64,000 nt of DNA from Actinomadura sp. HBU206391 (GCF_014323665.1 NZ_JABVEB010000001.1:62001-126000); one strand, 5' to 3'. Shown: positions 53,647 through 62,723, numbered from the stretch's first letter. Numbers and translations are program-made. The notes: generated by a model not told the origin, from the sequence alone.

Positions 53647-54097
53647 GGAGGCGGTCGAACTCCTCGGCGAATCCGGTCTGCTCGGCGACGGTCAGCAGCG
53701 CGTCGCCGGGCAGCGCCCGCTCGCTGAGCTCGAGCAGCCGCTTGGCGTCGACGCCCAGATCGTCGAGCAGGTCGGCGTCACCGCTCGCGTCGCCGTCGAG
53801 TGGTGTCTCTCCGACCGACTGGCTGAGCAGGCCCGCGAGGTCGCTGGTCAGACCGGCGGCCGAGTCGGACACGAAGACGCGCGGCTCATCCTGGTCGTCC
53901 ATGCGGATGACGGCGAACCACTGGTCGTCCTCTTCGAGGAGCAGCAGGACGGGGTCGCCGGTCGTCTCCATCGCGACCTCGCGCATCACGTCGGCGACGT
54001 CGTCTATGCCCTCTGCCTCGGCCAGTTCGGTCTCGGTGCCCAGCCAACCCTGCTCGGTGCGGGCGAAGACGGCAGCGAAGTACGGCATGTCTCTCAT
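53639..54097 (-). CDS. tRNA adenosine deaminase-associated protein
   Basis: 152 residues. It has the two-lobed acidic layout typical of the protein encoded with tadA in actinobacteria: MPYFAAVFARTEQGWLGTET, then DPVLLLLEEDDQWFAVIRMD, then DADLLDDLGVDAKRLLELSE. Its role with TadA is unknown. Translational overlap with tadA (8 bp). The start may be Met4 at 54088. A paralogous gene follows at 54185-54670. Confidence 0.8.
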   Translation of the reverse strand: MRDMPYFAAVFARTEQGWLGTETELAEAEGIDDVADVMREVAMETTGDPVLLLLEEDDQWFAVIRMDDQDEPRVFVSDSAAGLTSDLAGLLSQSVGETPLDGDASGDADLLDDLGVDAKRLLELSERALPGDALLTVAEQTGFAEEFDRLRD

Positions 54098-54184
54098 TGT
54101 GACCTAGTGACGACCGCGAAGCATCCGTGTCAACGATGCGGTCAAGGGATTCACGGCACATCGGGCCCCGCCCACGGGGCGGGA

Positions 54185-54670
54185 TCAGCCGATGCTGTCG
54201 ATCGCGCGCTCGAACGGGTGGCCGAAGCCGAGACGGCCGGCGATGCTCAGCAGCATCTCGTCAGGATAGAGGTCGAGATCACCGGAGAGCGCGCCGAGCT
54301 CCATCTCGTCCAGACCCAGGTCCGCGAAGATCGACATGTCCCCCACGGGCAGCACCTGATCGAGTTCCTCGTCCTCGGGCACCGGAATGTCGAGGTAATC
54401 GAGGACCTGCCGGGCCAGTCCCCACTCGACCGACGCGGTCACGTCGGAGAGGAACACCATGACGTCGTCGCCCAGCACGCGGATCGCGACGAAGAAGTCA
54501 TCGCCGACCGCCGCCAGCCCGATCGTGCCGCCGATGCCGGGCTGCTGCCGCAGAGCGTGCACGAACCCCGCCAGATCACCGGTGAGGGCGACCGGGAGCA
54601 GCTCTGTCTCCCAGCTGTCGTCCTCCCGGAAAACCACAACAGCGAAGTCAGTCATGCTTACGTCCGTCAT
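54185..54670 (-). CDS. Second TadA-associated-type protein (paralogue)
   Basis: 161 residues from the ATG at 54670 ([20 protein letters not shown]). It has the same design as the gene at 53639-54097: an acidic N-lobe with [20 protein letters not shown] and a C-lobe with [20 protein letters not shown] and [20 protein letters not shown]. Two neighbouring copies suggest an ancient duplication. Function unknown. It is separated from its paralogue by 87 bp. Confidence 0.78.
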   Translation of the reverse strand: MTDVSMTDFAVVVFREDDSWETELLPVALTGDLAGFVHALRQQPGIGGTIGLAAVGDDFFVAIRVLGDDVMVFLSDVTASVEWGLARQVLDYLDIPVPEDEELDQVLPVGDMSIFADLGLDEMELGALSGDLDLYPDEMLLSIAGRLGFGHPFERAIDSIG

Positions 54671-54761
54671 CGTCACCCCACCGCCGCGGTACCTGCCTGG
54701 GAATGGTCGCAGATGCGGCGTGCGGACGCGCGCTCCACCCCGAAACTCGCGGTGCCCTCGG

Positions 54762-54944
54762 TCAGATGATCCGGAACGTACGCATGCGAAGCGTCGCGCG
54801 GATGGCGGCACGGCGAGATCGGCGGGGGGCGACCCTCCGCCGGAGCTCCCGGGCCTCGGCAAGCTCGCGCAGGAAGATCGCGCGGCGTTGGAGCCGCTCC
54901 CGGACCTCCTCGGGACTCGGTTCTTCGGGACGTTCAGCGGTCAT
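54762..54944 (-). CDS. Small basic helical protein
   Basis: 60 residues from the ATG at 54944 ([20 protein letters not shown]), almost entirely helical and strongly basic in its second half ([28 protein letters not shown]). It may bind nucleic acid or acidic protein. It recurs in front of upp in related actinobacteria as far as I recall. No function known. Confidence 0.6.
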   Translation of the reverse strand: MTAERPEEPSPEEVRERLQRRAIFLRELAEARELRRRVAPRRSRRAAIRATLRMRTFRII

Positions 54945-55014
54945 GCGCCACTTCCTTCCCAGCCCAACGGCATCCATTCGGCACAGCAAGAGACGGCTGG
55001 GTACCTTTGCTCAC

Positions 55015-55653
55015 ATGAAAATCCTGGCGGTCGCGCACCCGCTTGTCGCGCACAAACTGACCACGCTACGTGACGTGCGAACCGACTCGCCCACCTTCCG
55101 CCGGCTCGCGGACGAGCTGGTCACGCTGCTGGCGTACGAGGCGACGCGCGACGTTCGTGTCGTCGACACGAGCGTGGACACCCCGCTTCAGTCCACCGAG
55201 GGCGTGCGGCTCGCGCGGCCCGCCCCCGTCGTGGTGCCCATCCTGCGGGCCGGGCTCGGCATGCTCGACGGCATGACGAGGTTGCTGCCGACCGCCGAGG
55301 TCGGCTTCCTCGGCATGATCCGCGACGAGGGGAGCCTCCAGGCCCAGACGTACGCCACGCGGCTGCCCGACGACCTGTCCGGCCGGCAGTGCTATGTCCT
55401 CGACCCCATGCTGGCCACCGGCGGCACGCTCGCGGCGGCCATCCGATTGCTGCTCGAACGGGGGGCGCGTGACGTCACCGCGCTGTGCCTGCTCGCGGCG
55501 CCCGAAGGGTTGAGGTTCCTGGAGGACGCGTTCACCGACGCCGCCGCGCCCATCCGGGTCGTCACCGCGGCGATCGACTCGCACCTGAACGAGCAGGGAT
55601 TCATCGTGCCCGGTCTGGGCGACGCCGGAGACCGGCTGTACGGGGTGGTCTGA
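55015..55653 (+). CDS. upp: Uracil phosphoribosyltransferase
   Basis: 212 residues. It starts [20 protein letters not shown] and contains the PRPP loop [20 protein letters not shown] and the uracil-binding [28 protein letters not shown]. It makes UMP from uracil and PRPP (salvage). It is a single gene with its own upstream region, divergent from the small basic protein gene. Confidence 0.96.
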   Translation: MKILAVAHPLVAHKLTTLRDVRTDSPTFRRLADELVTLLAYEATRDVRVVDTSVDTPLQSTEGVRLARPAPVVVPILRAGLGMLDGMTRLLPTAEVGFLGMIRDEGSLQAQTYATRLPDDLSGRQCYVLDPMLATGGTLAAAIRLLLERGARDVTALCLLAAPEGLRFLEDAFTDAAAPIRVVTAAIDSHLNEQGFIVPGLGDAGDRLYGVV

Positions 55654-55822
55654 CCGCAGGCTCGCTGGGGATCCCTTTAATCCGGCATGGGTTGATCGCT
55701 GGACTACCGAGGGTAATGAACCGCTACGGAACGGCTACGGTCGTTCCCTCCGCCGCCGTGACCATCGGGGGTCTGACGGAGGGCGCCGACCAGGGGCGCG
55801 TGAGCGATGTTCGAGGAGCGTC

Positions 55823-56074
55823 ATGGCCCACCCAGCGGGAAGCGAACTACCCGGTTACGAACAGGTGACCGCGAGCCTCATCGAGGAGTTCACCGGCGTC
55901 CACCCGCCGGCGCTGGTGTCTCGCTGCGTCGCGGCGGCCCGGCACAGCTCCGAGGACGTGACCGGCTCGGCCACCCCGGAGCTCGTCGAGAGCATCGCGC
56001 GCAAGCATTTGCGGATCCTGGCCACGGTGGCCGCGGAGCGACGACGCCAGATCACCTTGGACAACACGCCTTGA
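55823..56074 (+). CDS. Three-helix-bundle dimerisation-domain protein
   Basis: 83 residues. The pattern EQVTASLIEEFTGVHPPALV SRCVAAARHSSEDVTGSATP ELVESIARKHLRILATVAAE is that of the small actinobacterial three-helix bundle dimerisation domain. These proteins often lie near regulators and are thought to oligomerise. It stands alone between upp and the PH-domain operon. Confidence 0.7.
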   Translation: MAHPAGSELPGYEQVTASLIEEFTGVHPPALVSRCVAAARHSSEDVTGSATPELVESIARKHLRILATVAAERRRQITLDNTP

Positions 56075-56149
56075 CCTGCTTTACCGGGCGTTGCCGCTAG
56101 TGTAGAAACGGAGCTGGGTCTGTGGGTCAGCACGTTTCGGGAGGCAGTC

Positions 56150-56311
56150 GTGCCCGCCAAGGATTACATCCCCTGGGTGGCCACGGCGATCACGCTGTGC
56201 CACCCGCTCGAATCATCCGTGTGGACGGCCCCCGACGTTGAGTCCGGCGCCGACGGCCTCGCCTCAGCGGCCGGCGCCCTGCCCGCCCTCGTCCACACGC
56301 CCACCTCATGA
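56150..56311 (+). CDS. Small 53-residue hypothetical protein upstream of PH-domain gene
   Basis: A GTG start is preceded by GGGAGG six bases upstream. The frame (starts VPAKDYIPWVATAITLCHPL) ends at a TGA that overlaps the next ATG as ATGA. Alanine-rich second half. The Shine-Dalgarno spacing and the coupled overlap make a real small gene likely. No family is recognised. Confidence 0.6.
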   Translation: MPAKDYIPWVATAITLCHPLESSVWTAPDVESGADGLASAAGALPALVHTPTS

Positions 56312-56835
56312 GGCTCGTGACGCCCGGCGACTCCGCCCCGGCGTCCGTCAACCGCTACCTCCTTCCGCATGAGAATCAGGTCATCACCGTGCGGCGCCAC
56401 CCGGCGGTGCTCATGCAGCCGGTCGCGCTGGTGCTCGGCGGGCTGATCATCGCGGGATTCCTCAGCAACACCATGGCCGGCACCGCGGGTTCCGCGGTCA
56501 GCTGGATCTGGTGGGCCTGGTTGATCCTGCTCGCATGGTTCGTCTGGAAGGTCGCCGAATGGTCGGTCGATTACTTCGTCATCACCAACCAGCGCATGAT
56601 CCTCACCACCGGCCTGATCACCCGCAAAGTGGCGATGATGCCGCTGACCAAGGTGACGGACATGGGCTTCCAGCGTTCCATCACCGGGCGCATCCTCGGC
56701 TACGGCGAGTTCGTCCTCGAGTCCGCGGGGCAGGAGCAGGCGCTGCGTACCGTGGACTACCTGCCCTATCCCGAGCAGCTCTACCTCGAAGTCTGCGAAA
56801 TGATCTTCCCCAACAAGAACCCCTCTGATGATTGA
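56308..56835 (+). CDS. PH-domain (bPH2/DUF304) membrane protein
   Basis: 175 residues. Two membrane helices (residues about 35-55, QPVALVLGGLIIAGFLSNTM; 65-82, VSWIWWAWLILLAWFVWKV) are followed by a bacterial PH domain (YFVITNQRMILTTGLITRKV AMMPLTKVTDMGFQRSITGR, ILGYGEFVLESAGQEQALRT). Such proteins probably act at the membrane; their role is unknown. It is translationally coupled to the 53-residue gene upstream. The upstream in-frame sequence is that small gene. Confidence 0.9.
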   Translation: MRLVTPGDSAPASVNRYLLPHENQVITVRRHPAVLMQPVALVLGGLIIAGFLSNTMAGTAGSAVSWIWWAWLILLAWFVWKVAEWSVDYFVITNQRMILTTGLITRKVAMMPLTKVTDMGFQRSITGRILGYGEFVLESAGQEQALRTVDYLPYPEQLYLEVCEMIFPNKNPSDD

Positions 56836-56994
56836 CGAAGACGCCCACATCCGGTTCAAGGCGATCCGGCCGATACGACGAGAACTGCATAACTTTGTCT
56901 GCAATGCTTGGGTTACTCTCGATGTGAGCTGTGTCTCAGCATGCAATCATGTCGGAACCAGTACCGCCTGATTACTTCCGTTAAGTGAGTTCAC

Positions 56995-58365
56995 ATGCCG
57001 GGTCTTGGCAATGTCGGTGAGCGAGTCCGCGACCTGCGTCTGACAAGGCGCCTGTCACAGGCGCAGCTTGCCGGGCATGACCTTTCTGACAGTTACATCT
57101 CATTGATCGAGTCCGGCAAACGCACCCCCACGCCGGCGGTGCTCCGGCTGCTCGCCGAACGCCTCGGCTGCACGGCCGAGTACCTCTCGGAGGGAATCGC
57201 GCCGGAACAGCGCGCCCACCTCGAGGTGCGTGAGCGCCACGCCGATCTCGCGCTGCTGGCCGGCCGGCCGGCCGTGGCGCTGGCGGGTTTCGACGAGGTG
57301 ATCGAACACACCGACGACCCCGAGCTGACGGCCCGCTCCCTGCGGGGACGCGCGCGCGCACTCGAGGCGATGGATCGCTACGACGATGCCATCGGAGCCC
57401 TCGAGTCGCTGCGCGAGCAGGCGGAACGAGACCCGGGCCGATCGAGCTGGCTGCCGCCCGTGATCTCGCTGGCCCGCTGCTATCACGCCGCCGGCGACCT
57501 GGGACAGGCCATCGCGCTGGGCGAGCGGGCGCTCGCCCGGCTGCACGAACTCGAACTCACCGTCGGGCAGGAGCACACCGAAGTCAGCCGCGTGCTGCTG
57601 CTGGCCTATGTGGACCGGTCCGAGCCGGACCGCGCGCACGGACTCGGCCGGAGCGTCCTGGTCGACGCCGAGACCGGCGGCGTGCCGATCTCGCTCGCCT
57701 ACCAGCGGGCCAGTGCCAAGGCCCTCGACGAGAGCGCCGTCGGCGACGCGCTCTACTTCGCCGAGCAGGCACTGGCGGCGCACGTCGAGGGAGAGCGGCT
57801 GCAGGCCCACGCCCGGCTCCAGATGGCCGGGGCCCGGGCGCTGCTGCGCGGCACCGCGCCGTACGGCATCGGCGCGGCCGGATGGGACGCCGCACAGGAG
57901 GCACTGGGCCTCTTGCGCGCGTCCGCGCCCGTACTGCAGGGAGCCGAGGCCACCCAGTGCGCGATCGAGACGGCCCGGGCGCTGGTGCTGCTCGGTGAGC
58001 CGGCCCGGGCCGTGCACACGGCCGAAGAGGCGCTCACCAACCTCGTCGGCGACTCCCCGCTCGAACTCGTGGACAGGACGCGGGCGCTCGAGACGGTGCG
58101 GGCCCGGCTGGTCCTCGCCCAGGCTCGATTGGCCCAGGCCGACCGCGGCGCCGCCACATCCGTGCTGCGCACCGCGACCACCGAACTCGACCGGATCACT
58201 CCCAGTAGGCCGACCGCGCACCTGTACCGCGAGCTCGGCGATCTGTACGAATCCGCCGGCGACACCGCCGGAGCCACCGGTGCCTACCGTCGGGCCCTGG
58301 AGGCCGCCGGGCTGCGTCCGATCTCACGAGCGCAGCACGTCGCCTCTCACGTGGTCGGGCTGTAG
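56995..58365 (+). CDS. XRE-family regulator with TPR domain
   Basis: 456 residues. The N-terminal HTH (residues 6-62, VGERVRDLRLTRRLSQAQLA GHDLSDSYISLIESGKRTPT PAVLRLLAERLG) is followed by TPR-like helical repeats (about 70-450, for example LAGRPAVALAGFDEVIEHTD and LYRELGDLYESAGDTAGATG AYRRALEAAGL). Widely conserved in actinobacteria. The TPR part probably senses a peptide or protein. Likely autoregulated from the 160-bp upstream gap. Confidence 0.88.
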   Translation: MPGLGNVGERVRDLRLTRRLSQAQLAGHDLSDSYISLIESGKRTPTPAVLRLLAERLGCTAEYLSEGIAPEQRAHLEVRERHADLALLAGRPAVALAGFDEVIEHTDDPELTARSLRGRARALEAMDRYDDAIGALESLREQAERDPGRSSWLPPVISLARCYHAAGDLGQAIALGERALARLHELELTVGQEHTEVSRVLLLAYVDRSEPDRAHGLGRSVLVDAETGGVPISLAYQRASAKALDESAVGDALYFAEQALAAHVEGERLQAHARLQMAGARALLRGTAPYGIGAAGWDAAQEALGLLRASAPVLQGAEATQCAIETARALVLLGEPARAVHTAEEALTNLVGDSPLELVDRTRALETVRARLVLAQARLAQADRGAATSVLRTATTELDRITPSRPTAHLYRELGDLYESAGDTAGATGAYRRALEAAGLRPISRAQHVASHVVGL

Positions 58366-58716
58366 GAGCATTCGCGCGCCGGCCTCCGCCCCGCGCGTAC
58401 CGCCCGCTCGGGAGGCACCGGGGCGGCCCCGGACGAGTGGCGGCGAAGAGCTCCGCTCGGCCACCCACAACCGCCCTACGCTGGGACGAAGCGTTCATCC
58501 GGTTGGCCTAACATAGGTCCGGGGGGATGCCCCGCTCGTCGGAGGGACCTTGGCTTCGCGCACGGCCCGCTGCGCGTCCCCGGCCGTTTCGAAGCGCCGA
58601 TCAGGCAGCCGATCGGCCGGATGACGCGAGGAATCGGGGGCGCGGACCGTGCGGGACAAGGTCCCTCCCGGGCCGGGCCCCCGGACCGGTCGCCCATTCG
58701 GCCGAGGGCGACCGCC
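58366..58716. other. 351-bp convergent gap containing a long inverted repeat
   Basis: No gene is seen. The gap lies between convergent genes (XRE/TPR regulator and the EamA transporter). GGAGGGACCTTG (58541-58552) and CGCACGG (58559-58565) pair with CCGTGCG (58647-58653) and CAAGGTCCCTCC (58657-58668), forming an imperfect stem around a loop of about 80 nt. Confidence 0.5.
58541..58668. repeat. Long inverted repeat
   Basis: Arms of 12 and 7 paired bases, separated by short internal loops, enclose 58566-58646. It could be a bidirectional terminator for the two convergent genes, or a structured RNA or mobile-element remnant. Confidence 0.55.
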
Positions 58717-59577
58717 TCAGCCGAGGGTGACGAGGGCGACACCGGCGACCGCCACCGCCAGCCCGGCCCGCTGGATCACCCGAAGCCGCTCGCTGTAGAC
58801 CACCCGGGCGAGCAGCACGGTCACCGCGGGATAGAGCGAGGTCAGCACGGCGGCGAGGCTGAGCATCCCCTGCTGGGCGGCCAGGAAGTACAGCGCGTTA
58901 CCGGCGGCGTCGAGCACGCCCGAGAACGCCACGAGGACCAGGGTCGCGGTCCCGGACAGGCTCGCGCCCTTCGGCCCACCCGCGATCAGAGCGGTGACCA
59001 GGAGCAGAGCGAATCCGCTCGTCCGTGAGGCGACGAGCGGCCACAGCCCGCCGTCGTCACCTGCCTCGTTCAGCATGATGAAGAAGCCGCCGAAGGCGAA
59101 GCCGGATACGGCGGCCATGAACGGACCGCTGTCCAGCAGCGTCCGGCGGGAAGCACCCTCTTCGGTTCTGCCGCCGTCCTCCATGCTCACCAGAGCGACG
59201 GCCGCCACGCAGAGGACGACCCCGGCGAGGACGGTGCCCTCGAGCCGTTCGCCGCTCAAGGCGCCGGCCGCGACGGGCAGGATCGCGGCCGCGAGTGCGG
59301 AGACCGGCGCCACGACGCTCATCGGACCCTGGGCGAGCGCGCGGTAGAAGGTGAGGATGCCGGTGCCGCCGGCCAGGCCTCCCGCGAACCCCCAGGCCAT
59401 GCCGTCGCTCGGCGGCGCTCCCGTGGTGAGGACGGCGGCGGCGAGCAGCAGCACCAGGCCCACCGGCATGCTCAGCAGCAGGACCCTCAGCGCACTCGAA
59501 CGCCGTGAAGCGGCGCCGCCGAGGAAGTCGGCGACTCCGTAGCCGAGCGCCGCGCCGATGCCGAGCAGCGTCACCAT
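58717..59577 (-). CDS. EamA/DMT-family transporter
   Basis: 286 residues with ten predicted membrane segments. The start MVTLLGIGAALGYGVADFLG overlaps the stop of the upstream B3/4 gene by one base (TGATG). The EamA duplication is visible (YRALAQGPMSVVAPVSALAA in the first half, LYFLAAQQGMLSLAAVLTSL in the second). It is a probable metabolite exporter or importer of unknown substrate, co-transcribed with the B3/4 protein. Confidence 0.88.
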   Translation of the reverse strand: MVTLLGIGAALGYGVADFLGGAASRRSSALRVLLLSMPVGLVLLLAAAVLTTGAPPSDGMAWGFAGGLAGGTGILTFYRALAQGPMSVVAPVSALAAAILPVAAGALSGERLEGTVLAGVVLCVAAVALVSMEDGGRTEEGASRRTLLDSGPFMAAVSGFAFGGFFIMLNEAGDDGGLWPLVASRTSGFALLLVTALIAGGPKGASLSGTATLVLVAFSGVLDAAGNALYFLAAQQGMLSLAAVLTSLYPAVTVLLARVVYSERLRVIQRAGLAVAVAGVALVTLG

Positions 59578-60254
59578 CAGGTGCCCAGGGGACCGACGAG
59601 CCGGCTCTCGATCTGGACGTCGGGCGCGATCACGCGCAGCCGGGTGGCGAGGTCGTCGGCCGCCGCACGGAGTGTGCCGAGGGCGTACGGCTCCAACCGC
59701 TCGAAGATGAACAGCGCGTTCTTGGTCGATTCGGTGATGCGGGTACGGGTGCACTGGCGCCAGTTCCAGCGGCGGCAGGTGACTCCCTCGTCGTCGCGCC
59801 AGACGACCTCGCCCGGCTCGGGGTGCTCGACCACGGGCTCCCCTCCGGCCACCGTCTCGAACGCCTCGTCGCCACCGGCCCGCACCAGCCGGGCCGCGCC
59901 GCGGTAGCCGTCGAGATCCTCGCCCCCCACCGGCAGGACGTACTCGACGCTGACGGCGTTGTAAGCGTCCACGACCCGGTTGATCGCAGGCAGCGATTCA
60001 ACCCGCCGCAGCAACGCGTCGACGGAGGGCCGAGTCCGCTTCGGCTTGGCCCCGAACCCTCGGTAGGCCTCCTGCCAGGCCGTCACGTGCGGATGGGCGG
60101 CCGCGTCCGCGGCGCCGTCCGCGGCGGTGTGCAGCCAGCCTGCCGAGACCGGGTCGCTCGGCCCGTTGCTCAACCCCTCGGCGGTCATGAGCAGAGCCGC
60201 GAAATCCGGCCGAAGGCTCCACACGGCGCCATCAACCGCGATCTTCTCTAGCAC
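59577..60254 (-). CDS. B3/B4 tRNA-editing-like domain protein
   Basis: 225 residues from the GTG at 60254, preceded by AGAGGGAG. The stretches LHTAADGAADAAAHPHVTAW QEAYRGFGAKPKRTRPSVDA and LPAINRVVDAYNAVSVEYVL PVGGEDLDGY are those of the B3/4 domain, the editing fold of phenylalanyl-tRNA synthetase beta, found here free-standing. The TKNALFIFERLEPYALGTLR segment is also typical. It could deacylate mischarged tRNA or act on amino acids. Coupled to the EamA transporter, divergent from the XRE-cupin regulator. Confidence 0.82.
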   Translation of the reverse strand: MLEKIAVDGAVWSLRPDFAALLMTAEGLSNGPSDPVSAGWLHTAADGAADAAAHPHVTAWQEAYRGFGAKPKRTRPSVDALLRRVESLPAINRVVDAYNAVSVEYVLPVGGEDLDGYRGAARLVRAGGDEAFETVAGGEPVVEHPEPGEVVWRDDEGVTCRRWNWRQCTRTRITESTKNALFIFERLEPYALGTLRAAADDLATRLRVIAPDVQIESRLVGPLGT

Positions 60255-60305
60255 GCTGACGCTCCCTCTGCCATGACAGTCCTTCTGCCGTCGGTCATCA
60301 TAATG

Positions 60306-60322
60306 TAATGCAGAGTGCATTA
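60306..60322. promoter_or_regulatory. Palindromic operator TAATGCA-GAG-TGCATTA
   Basis: A perfect 17-bp inverted repeat located 52 bp upstream of the B3/4 gene and 130 bp upstream of the XRE-cupin gene, in a locally AT-rich stretch. The likely binder is the adjacent XRE-cupin regulator. Confidence 0.65.
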
Positions 60323-60451
60323 TAACGACCGAGCGGCCGATTCATCGCCAGTCGGCCCGGCCCGGTTGGCCCTACTGTTGTCGCAGCCGGGTGAGCCGAC
60401 GGCGAGGCGACCGCTCCAGGCCGCCGCCGGGGCGGCGGACCAGGAGGTGCG

Positions 60452-61015
60452 ATGAAGGAGTCGGAACCGGTCGGCGAGGCGGTGGCGAGGACCGTACGCG
60501 CGCTGCGCTCCGAGCACGCGTGGAGCCTCGACCAGCTGGCCGGCCGCGCCGGGGTGAGCAAGGGCGTCCTCGTCGCACTCGAGCAGGGGCGGGGCAATCC
60601 CAACCTGGGCACGCTGGTCCGCATCGCCGACGCGCTCGGCGTGCCGCTGACCCGGCTGGTGCAGGTCGAGGAGGAGCCTCCGGTGCGGGTCTTTCCCGCG
60701 GACCGGCACGTCGTCCTGTGGCGCGGCCCCTCGGGCGGAAGGGGAACGCTGCTCGCCGGCAGCGATCCGCGCCCGTCGGTGGAACTCTGGGAATGGGAGA
60801 TACAACCCGGCGAACCCCATGAGAGTGACGCGCACATCCCGGGTACCCGTGAGATCGCCTACGTCGAGCGAGGAACTTTGACTCTCACCGTCGACGGCAA
60901 ACGGCATGTGATCGGGACGGGCACGGCGGTGGTGTTCGCCGGAGACCGGCCGCACTCGTACGGCAACGAGCACGACGAGGTGTGCCGCTTCTTCCTCGCC
61001 GTCCTGGACCTCTGA
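60452..61015 (+). CDS. XRE-cupin transcriptional regulator
   Basis: 187 residues. The HTH is at residues 10-65 (VARTVRALRSEHAWSLDQLA GRAGVSKGVLVALEQGRGNP NLGTLVRIADALGVPLTRLV). The cupin is at about 100-185 (WEWEIQPGEPHESDAHIPGT REIAYVERGTLTLTVDGKRH, GDRPHSYGNEHDEVCRFFLA). The small-molecule-binding cupin probably senses the metabolite handled by the neighbouring EamA/B3-4 pair. GGAGG precedes the ATG. Confidence 0.92.
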   Translation: MKESEPVGEAVARTVRALRSEHAWSLDQLAGRAGVSKGVLVALEQGRGNPNLGTLVRIADALGVPLTRLVQVEEEPPVRVFPADRHVVLWRGPSGGRGTLLAGSDPRPSVELWEWEIQPGEPHESDAHIPGTREIAYVERGTLTLTVDGKRHVIGTGTAVVFAGDRPHSYGNEHDEVCRFFLAVLDL

Positions 61016-61154
61016 CGCGACACCGCACGTGAGGTGCCTTTTCAGGAACCGCCGCCGCATTCGCAATCGTTGACCGGTGAGGGCGCCGCGACACCCGCCC
61101 GTCACGGCCTCCACGTCACGCACGGGCATCCGACCATCGGGAGGGCCACGGACG

Positions 61155-62198
61155 GTGAGCCAGAGCAGAGCCCCCCTCAGGCCTACCCGGGTGCGGGGCG
61201 CCACGATGCTGCTGGGCGACGGAGCGGCCGCCTGGACGGCGGTGCCGGCCGACGTCTCCGAGCCGCAGTACCTGCTGAACGACGTGACGGCGTTGTCGCC
61301 GTCCGAGGCGTGGGCGGTCGGGCAGGCTCAGGACCATCCGGTGGTCGCGCACTGGGACGGCACGCATTGGACCGCCGCGCCGGCCGAACGGCCGCCCGGT
61401 GCCGTCGGCGCGGGGCTGCTCGGCGTGGACGTCGCCGCCCGGGCGGCCGCCATCGCCGTCGGGGGTGCCTTCGATCGGCTGGCCGGCGAGAACATCCCCC
61501 TGGTCCAGCACTGGGACGGCGCCCGATGGAACGCCGTCGAGCTCGGCCGCGGGCATGTCCTGACCGACGTCACCATGCTCTCGGCCGCCGAGGCATGGGC
61601 GGTCGGTCACGGGTTCCGCCCAGGCGACGAAGACCTCACCCCCGTCGCGCTCCACTGGACCCCGGGCGGCTGGGCCCGCGCCACGACGCCGCCGATCAGC
61701 AGGGGCCGCCTGCTCGCCGTCGCGGCGACCTCGCCACGGGACGTGTGGGCGGTGGGCGCGGCGGGCCGGAGTCCACTGATCCTGCACTACGACGGCCGAG
61801 TCTGGAGCCGGGTGCGGAGCCCGGCCGGGTCGCGGCCGCTCACCGACGTGGCCGCGCTGACCCCCTCCGACGCCTGGGCGGTGGACGGCGGCGGCGTGCT
61901 GTGCTGGAACGGCCGGTCATGGCGGCGCATGGACACCCCGCTGCTCACGTCGGCGAACACCGTCAGCGCGCTCGCGCCGTCGGACGTCTGGGTGGCCGGG
62001 GCGAGGGGCGAGCTCGCCCACTTCGACGGCCGGAACTGGAGCCGGGCCGGCTCTCCCCCACCGCTGGGCGAGGCGGCCGTGTGGCTCGGCTCGGCCTCGG
62101 CGGCGCCCCGCACGGTGTGGATGGTGGGCTCCCAGCAGACCGCCGACTCGGCACCCGCCCTGCGGCACACGTACGCGACCGATCGCGGCAAGAGCTGA
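61155..62198 (+). CDS. Repeat-containing beta-propeller-like protein
   Basis: 347 residues from GTG 61155, with GGGAGGG nine bases upstream. About six imperfect repeats of the type LNDVTALSPSEAWAVGQAQD then VVAHWDGTHWTAA can be seen (for example LTDVTMLSAAEAWAVGHGFR, LLAVAATSPRDVWAVGAAGR, DVAALTPSDAWAVDGGG). This is the actinobacterial Kelch- or WD-like propeller signature, usually of secreted or surface proteins. No clear signal peptide is visible, so localisation is uncertain. Function unknown. Confidence 0.7.
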   Translation: MSQSRAPLRPTRVRGATMLLGDGAAAWTAVPADVSEPQYLLNDVTALSPSEAWAVGQAQDHPVVAHWDGTHWTAAPAERPPGAVGAGLLGVDVAARAAAIAVGGAFDRLAGENIPLVQHWDGARWNAVELGRGHVLTDVTMLSAAEAWAVGHGFRPGDEDLTPVALHWTPGGWARATTPPISRGRLLAVAATSPRDVWAVGAAGRSPLILHYDGRVWSRVRSPAGSRPLTDVAALTPSDAWAVDGGGVLCWNGRSWRRMDTPLLTSANTVSALAPSDVWVAGARGELAHFDGRNWSRAGSPPPLGEAAVWLGSASAAPRTVWMVGSQQTADSAPALRHTYATDRGKS

Positions 62199-62248
62199 GA
62201 CCTGGACCGTGCAAGCGCTCCCCGCGCACCTGACCGGCCGGGCCCTCG

Positions 62249-62539
62249 TCAGCGGGGCATCCGGTCGGCGGTCTCGGTGACCAGCTGGTGCAGGAGCGGC
62301 GTCAGCTCAGGGCGGTCCTCGAGCAGTTCGTCCAGGCGCGCCCGCCAGGCTCCGGCCTCCGCATACGTCACGTCCTCGGCTTGGAGGCGTATGCGCGTCT
62401 CGGCCAGCTTGAGCTGGAAGATGACGCCGAGGTGCTCCCCCACCATCTCGCTGAGCCAGTAGTAAGCGTCGGCGTTCGCCGCTGCGGCGAAGATGCGTCC
62501 GCCTTCCCAGGCGACGCGCGGCCGGTGGAGGACACCCAT
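62249..62539 (-). CDS. Hypothetical helical protein
   Basis: 96 residues with good coding character (MGVLHRPRVAWEGGRIFAAA ANADAYYWLSEMVGEHLGVI). Largely helical, with an amphipathic middle segment (AETRIRLQAEDVTYAEAGAW RARLDELLEDRPELTPLLHQ). No family is recognised. Isolated between the propeller protein and the lipase. Confidence 0.55.
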   Translation of the reverse strand: MGVLHRPRVAWEGGRIFAAAANADAYYWLSEMVGEHLGVIFQLKLAETRIRLQAEDVTYAEAGAWRARLDELLEDRPELTPLLHQLVTETADRMPR

Positions 62540-62723
62540 GGCTGGACGTTAGCCCCTGCCGCCATTGCCGACAAGACCTGATCGCGCGGACGGAATTCCA
62601 GGGTCAGAAGTGAACGTGAAAAGTACTCGCATGTCTATTGACCGCTTCTCTACTCGAGGGTAACAATCCGCCTAGCGGCCGCTCCAGAGTCAGTTCTCCC
62701 ACCCCCTCCCCGAGGAGCCGACC

